Assembly: GCF_028713855.1 (NCBI RefSeq)
Contig: NZ_JAQTNN010000020.1
Location: forward strand, 1 to 34,099
Origin: Sulfuricurvum sp.
GTDB taxonomy: Bacteria > Campylobacterota > Campylobacteria > Campylobacterales > Sulfurimonadaceae
DNA length: 34,099 nucleotides
Reading direction: 5' to 3'
Part shown: positions 30,421 to 34,099 of the stretch, piece by piece
Position numbering within the stretch: position 1 is the first letter of the stretch
How the letters are laid out: every line of letters begins with the position of its first letter
The notes under the pieces: model-generated
Seen by the model: the letters and a program-made list of their open reading frames with translations, nothing else
Database searches by the model: none
Told to the model about the DNA's origin: nothing
Program-made: the position numbers and the translations under genes

Positions 30421-31539
30421 ATGAGTATCCCGTTTTATCGTGTGGAAGTCGGCGGAGATGAGAGAGAAAAAATCGATGAAGTATTCGATGGTGAAGCACC
30501 GAATATTATTGCTGATCTAGAATCGGCATTCGAATCGTATATCGGAGCTTCTTATGCTTTGGCAACATCGGACGGTACGGCAGCTTTGCATTTGGCTATG
30601 TTGGCGATTGATCTTAAGCGCGGAGACAAGGTATTGTGTTCAATTAATGCCTATCCTTCTGTCCCTGAAGTGGTGCGCCATTTCGATGCGGAACCTATTT
30701 TTATCGATATCAATCCCGATACATTTACCATTGATTTGGAGAAACTCGAAGCCTATTTGAGTGAAAACAAATCTAAAAAACTAAAAGCGGTAATCGTATC
30801 GCACATCGCCGGACAAAGTGTCGATTTGGATCGTTTATACACTATTGCAAAACAGTATGACGTCAAAATTGTAGAAGATGCTTCCGATGCGTTGGGTGCA
30901 TCGTATAATGGTCAAAAAATCGGTGCTACGGGTGCCGATATCACCTGTTTTGATTTTAGTCCGCACTTACGCCGCAATGTATGTAACGGCGGGATGCTTG
31001 TTTGTGATGATGAAGAGATCATGGAAAGAGCACGTTTGCTTCGAAACCATGCGATGGTGGTAGATGACGAATCATTGGGATACATTTACGATGTAACTGA
31101 TATCGGAAGTCAATACATGATGAGTCCTCTCGATGCGGCGACGATACTCGTTCAGCTTGAAAAGCAGGATGAAATTATCGAACGTCAGCGTGCTATTGCG
31201 GAAATTTACAATGATCGTCTTTCGGCTGCTCCTCACATCAAACTTCCTGTGGCGAATGATGAACATGCGTATTCTCTTTACATCATTAAGGTGGATAAGA
31301 ATCGTGACTCTTTCGCACGTGAATTGGTAGCTCGCGGGATTGAATGCGGTTTGCATTATATTCCTCTGCATTTGTTGAGCTATTATAAGTCTAAATATTC
31401 ATTACGGGTCAATGATTTTCCGATTGCGCTGCGCAGTTATCAGCAAGTTCTCTCTATTCCCAACTACGCGGCACTTAGCGATAATGAAGTGGATGAGATT
31501 TGTGACGCAATTTTGGACGTAGCTGCTACACGCGTTTGA
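30421..31539 (+). CDS. DegT/DnrJ/EryC1-family PLP protein lacking the Schiff-base lysine
   Basis: A 372-residue fold-type I protein of the DegT family. It has YALATSDGTAALHLAMLAI (phosphate-binding turn), FIDINPDTFTIDLEKLE, AVIVSHIAGQSVD, VEDASDALGASYNGQKIG (the PLP-ring Asp) and a C-terminal HYIPLHLLSYYK. In typical members the lysine lies in a motif like FHPTKNLTTGEGG. Here the aligned stretch is FSPHLRRNVCNGG with Leu183 at the lysine position and His182 before it. Sugar 3-dehydratases such as ColD replace the lysine by His, but the register here differs by one. It may bind PLP or PMP without transaminating, or act on a nucleotide sugar by another mechanism. Lies 11 bases after nadE and overlaps lpxK (TTGA). 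Confidence 0.82.
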   Translation: MSIPFYRVEVGGDEREKIDEVFDGEAPNIIADLESAFESYIGASYALATSDGTAALHLAMLAIDLKRGDKVLCSINAYPSVPEVVRHFDAEPIFIDINPDTFTIDLEKLEAYLSENKSKKLKAVIVSHIAGQSVDLDRLYTIAKQYDVKIVEDASDALGASYNGQKIGATGADITCFDFSPHLRRNVCNGGMLVCDDEEIMERARLLRNHAMVVDDESLGYIYDVTDIGSQYMMSPLDAATILVQLEKQDEIIERQRAIAEIYNDRLSAAPHIKLPVANDEHAYSLYIIKVDKNRDSFARELVARGIECGLHYIPLHLLSYYKSKYSLRVNDFPIALRSYQQVLSIPNYAALSDNEVDEICDAILDVAATRV

Positions 31540-32450
31540 AACGTTTCTGGGTACAGTGGGGTGAACGGTATCTCTATCACCCCTCGCTGATCCAAAAAAT
31601 CCTCTCTTTTTTACTTTTACCCCTAAGCTGGCTGTATTGTTTGATCGCCTACCTGCGCTATCGCAGAAGTCGCCCAAAATCGATGGGAATTCCGGTCGTC
31701 AGTATCGGAAATCTCACCGTCGGCGGGAGCGGAAAAACACCGGTGGTCATTGAATTAGCCAAACGTTATGAAAAACCGGCAATCGTTTTACGCGGATACG
31801 GGCGTAAAAGTCGTGGAATGGTTGTCGTCAAAGACAAATCGACTATTCTTTGCGATGTCATTAAAAGCGGGGATGAAGCGATGCTTTATGCCCAAAGTCT
31901 TCCTAATGCCACCGTCATCGTGAGTGAAATCAGAGAACGTGGGATTGCTGAAGCCGTATCGATGGGGTGTGAAGTGGTATTCCTCGATGACGGATATGGT
32001 AAACACACGATTGATAAGCTCGACTTAGTGATTGATGTAGAGACTCCCAACCGTTTTTGTCTCCCCTCCGGTGCTTATCGGGAACGGTTGTGGTCTGGTA
32101 AGTGCGTTGTGATGCTGTATGAGGGTAAATCATTTAAACGTACGGTTACCGTTAAGAATCCAACGGATAAAATGGTTTTAGTAACGGCAATCGCACGTCC
32201 GGAGCGTCTTGATAACTATTTACCCAAAGTAGGTGAAAAAATCTATTTTGAAGACCACCATATGTTTACACAATGGGAACTCGAAGCAATCTTAGAACGT
32301 ACCGGAGCAACAAGCCTCTTGGTAACTCAGAAAGACTTTGTTAAAATGTCGTCCTTTAATCTCAACCTCTCTTGTCTGGAACTCGCTATAGAGTTGGATG
32401 AAACGTTGATAACCACCGTCAAGGAATATACCGATGCAAAAAAAGATTGA
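31536..32450 (+). CDS. lpxK: Tetraacyldisaccharide 4'-kinase LpxK
   Basis: A 304-residue membrane-associated kinase. An N-terminal hydrophobic segment (FLLLPLSWLYCLIAYLRY) is followed by the P-loop VSIGNLTVGGSGKTP, then VLRGYGRKSRG and the FLDDGYGKHTIDKLDLVID region that carries catalytic Asp/His residues. It phosphorylates the 4'-position of the lipid A precursor at the inner membrane. Start TTG 31536 overlaps the previous stop by four bases, and the end overlaps argB by 17 bases. It is a little shorter than the E. coli enzyme, as in relatives of this phylum. Confidence 0.92.
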   Translation: MKRFWVQWGERYLYHPSLIQKILSFLLLPLSWLYCLIAYLRYRRSRPKSMGIPVVSIGNLTVGGSGKTPVVIELAKRYEKPAIVLRGYGRKSRGMVVVKDKSTILCDVIKSGDEAMLYAQSLPNATVIVSEIRERGIAEAVSMGCEVVFLDDGYGKHTIDKLDLVIDVETPNRFCLPSGAYRERLWSGKCVVMLYEGKSFKRTVTVKNPTDKMVLVTAIARPERLDNYLPKVGEKIYFEDHHMFTQWELEAILERTGATSLLVTQKDFVKMSSFNLNLSCLELAIELDETLITTVKEYTDAKKD

Positions 32451-33285
32451 TACCGTAAAAACTCTGATGGACGCGATGCCGTTCATTAAAGAGTTTCGTG
32501 ATGAGATAGTTGTCATTAAATACGGCGGTTCAGCTCAAAGCTCCGATGAACTCAAGGCTAAATTTGCCCAAGACATCGTATTGCTTCATCTTGTCGGAGT
32601 AAAAGTGGTGATTGTCCACGGTGGCGGGAATCGTATCTCTCAGCTCCTCGGTGATCTGAAAATCCCGACAGAATTTATCGACGGTGAACGTGTGAGTACC
32701 CCTGAAGTCATGCGAGTTGTTGAGATGGTTCTCAGCGGTGAGATTAACAAAGAGATTACCTCTCTCCTTAATTCTCATGGAGCCAAAGCGATTGGAATCA
32801 GCGGAAAAGATGCCCATTTCCTAATGGCAAAACCCAAAGACGAAGCTAAATTCGGTCTTACAGGTCGCGTTGAGCACGTTAAAGCCGACGTTATCCATAA
32901 TCTGTTACGCGAAGGATTTATCCCCGTCATTGCTCCGATCGGTGCAGATGCTATCGTCGGTCATCCGGGATACAATATCAATGCTGACCTTGCCGCATCG
33001 GCTGTTGCTGCAGCGATCGGTGCATGCAAAGTAATCTTTATGACCGATACTCCGGGTGTCTTGAATAAAGATAAAGAGCTTTTTTCAACACTTACCGAAG
33101 CGCAAGTGGATGCACTCAAAAATGACGGTACGATTAGCGGCGGAATGGTTCCGAAAGTCGATTCGTGTCTCGAAGCAGTGGATGCAGGGGTGCAAAAAGC
33201 CCATATCATCGACGGACGGATCGAACACGCGATCTTACTCGAACTCTTTACCTCAGATGGAGTAGGGACACAGATTACACTGTAG
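32434..33285 (+). CDS. argB: N-acetylglutamate kinase
   Basis: A 283-residue amino-acid kinase with VVIKYGGSAQSSDELKA, VIVHGGGNRISQLL, GISGKDAHFLMAKP, GYNINADLAASAVAAAIGA, FMTDTPGVLNKD and a C-terminal GGMVPKVDSCLEAVDAGV. It phosphorylates N-acetylglutamate in the second step of arginine synthesis. The ATG lies inside the 3' end of lpxK (17-base overlap), linking arginine and lipid A genes in one operon. The following apbE fragment is convergent. Confidence 0.94.
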   Translation: MQKKIDTVKTLMDAMPFIKEFRDEIVVIKYGGSAQSSDELKAKFAQDIVLLHLVGVKVVIVHGGGNRISQLLGDLKIPTEFIDGERVSTPEVMRVVEMVLSGEINKEITSLLNSHGAKAIGISGKDAHFLMAKPKDEAKFGLTGRVEHVKADVIHNLLREGFIPVIAPIGADAIVGHPGYNINADLAASAVAAAIGACKVIFMTDTPGVLNKDKELFSTLTEAQVDALKNDGTISGGMVPKVDSCLEAVDAGVQKAHIIDGRIEHAILLELFTSDGVGTQITL

Positions 33286-33292
33286 AGTCTGT

Positions 33293-33979
33293 TTACAAAA
33301 GTGAACTTTTCATTTGAATATGTGCCGGTAATACTAGATTAGGGTTGACAAGCACAGCCGTGCTCCAGATACCCGCATCGATAGTGGTTGGAGCGAGAAT
33401 GCTTGCTTGGGAATAGGAACCGGAAAGATCACTTGGTGTAACGATATGAGATATTTTCTCGGATTGAATTATGCTATAGCGTTTAGAATGACCTGAAGTA
33501 CATAACGATGAGTCATATAACTCGACTTCCATAATATTTATGTTCGGATTATCCGGACTTTGGACTCCAACTCGCCATGGTTGAGCATGACATGTTCCAA
33601 AAGCGGCAATATCTCCACCAAAATTGATCAATGCCGACGTAATTCCCATCGATTGCAGCTGTAAAACACTTTGATCCACTGCATACTCTTTCACCAATCC
33701 ACCCAAATCAATTTTAGTGATAGGATTTGAAAATGTCAGGCAGTTTCCTTTCAAAGACAAGTGCGATGATGAAGCAAACGGGAGAAGATTGTTTCTTTTG
33801 GCTTGATATTCATAGATTGAAGAAACTTTGGCTGTCTCTTTGAGCGTACCTGCCAGTGCTATATCAAAAGCACCTAAAGTTACATTCGTATAAAAGAGCG
33901 AAAGTTGTATGAATCCTGCCAACTCATCACTGAGAAGATGGGTATCGAATGAACGATAATTTAAGGGATAAATGTACAA
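33293..33979 (-). pseudogene. apbE-like FAD:protein FMN transferase, 5' end lost
   Basis: The 228-codon frame has ApbE landmarks: TLGAFDIALAGTL, KIDLGGLVKEYAVDQS, SALINFGGDIAAFG, the PWRVGVQSPDN strand, SLCTSGHSKRYS, SHIVTPSDLSG and TTIDAGIWSTAVLV. These proteins attach FMN to a Thr of target proteins such as Na+-NQR or Rnf subunits. The N-terminal 50 or so residues expected for the family, including the signal or lipoprotein part, are missing. The only start is TTG 33979, and an in-frame stop lies three codons upstream. That stop falls in the first of two 16-base direct repeats, so the loss probably marks insertion of a mobile element. A functional product is unlikely. Confidence 0.75.
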
Positions 33980-33984
33980 CCGAT

Positions 33985-34064
33985 TTTAAAATGATAGTAA
34001 TTTGAATTTAAAATGATAGTAACGTACCATTTTAACCTCTCATGAGTGCAAAACACTATCATTT
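33985..34064. repeat. Repeat cluster, possible terminus of a mobile element
   Basis: TTTAAAATGATAGTAA occurs twice as a perfect direct repeat (33985-34000 and 34007-34022, period 22). ACTATCATTT at 34055-34064 is an inverted copy of its core. The cluster begins exactly where the apbE homology stops. Several insertion-sequence families (IS21-like, for example) carry multiple short repeats near their ends. No transposase is visible in the remaining 35 bases, so the class is open. Nothing else is recognised in 33980-34099. Confidence 0.5.
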
Positions 34065-34099
34065 CATATTCAAATAAAAATAATGCACAATCTACAGAT

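Noticed and set aside
33297..33310. AAAAGT-GA-ACTTTT inverted repeat after argB as a terminator
   Set aside because: The loop is only two bases, the stem is AT-rich and there is no U tract; too weak to call.
1..34099. tRNA, rRNA or known riboswitches in the gaps
   Set aside because: All gaps are short (about 130 bases or less), and none shows a cloverleaf or a known riboswitch core by eye.

Overview
The window reads as chromosomal DNA of a Campylobacterota bacterium, most like the Sulfuricurvum/Sulfurimonas group. The clues are moderately AT-rich coding, a CheV coupling protein, a fliL-acpS pair, a tlpA-ftsY-radA string, a cmoB gene followed by a hotdog protein (an arrangement I recall from Campylobacter as Cj0976/Cj0977), and RNase Y. 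The genus is an inference. Genes are tightly packed, no gap without a gene exceeds about 130 bases, and I saw no tRNA, rRNA or CRISPR array.

Bases 1-10245 are a type VI secretion (T6SS) effector/immunity island. It opens with the 3' end of a vgrG spike gene carrying a transthyretin-like C-terminal extension. An intact DUF2235 phospholipase effector of the Tle1 type follows. Then come three lipoproteins (DUF2931-like, probable Tli immunity proteins), three secreted internalin-type leucine-rich-repeat (LRR) proteins and two decayed effector copies. The repeated unit appears to be effector - lipoprotein - 46-codon small ORF - LRR protein. The effector is intact in unit 1. In unit 2 it is cut at the catalytic-serine motif, and in unit 3 only a 16-codon tail is left. 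All three effector ends keep the same 14-base overlap with the next lipoprotein gene. A 488-base perfect direct repeat (3050-3537 and 8711-9198) shows recent duplication or gene conversion. The LRR genes and the small ORF have no assigned role and are the best candidates for something undescribed.

Bases 10264-33285 are mostly conserved housekeeping genes: cheV; a short molybdopterin oxidoreductase overlapping argD; a MidA-like methyltransferase behind a strongly structured 90-base leader; an ankyrin protein and thiS; fliL-acpS-hypothetical; mlaE; a carbonic anhydrase with a small Cys-containing partner; tlpA-ftsY-radA; a 5-formyltetrahydrofolate cyclo-ligase overlapping rny by 95 bases; a stand-alone CZB protein; a DUF3365 haem protein; a cation diffusion facilitator; cmoB plus hotdog protein; a metallo-beta-lactamase-fold hydrolase; an orphan MNT nucleotidyltransferase; a DUF455 ferritin-like protein; and a nadE-degT-lpxK-argB operon whose DegT member lacks the usual PLP lysine.

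The right edge (33293-34099) holds an apbE gene that has lost its 5' end. The loss coincides with a pair of 16-base direct repeats plus an inverted copy, which look like the terminus of a mobile element continuing outside the window.
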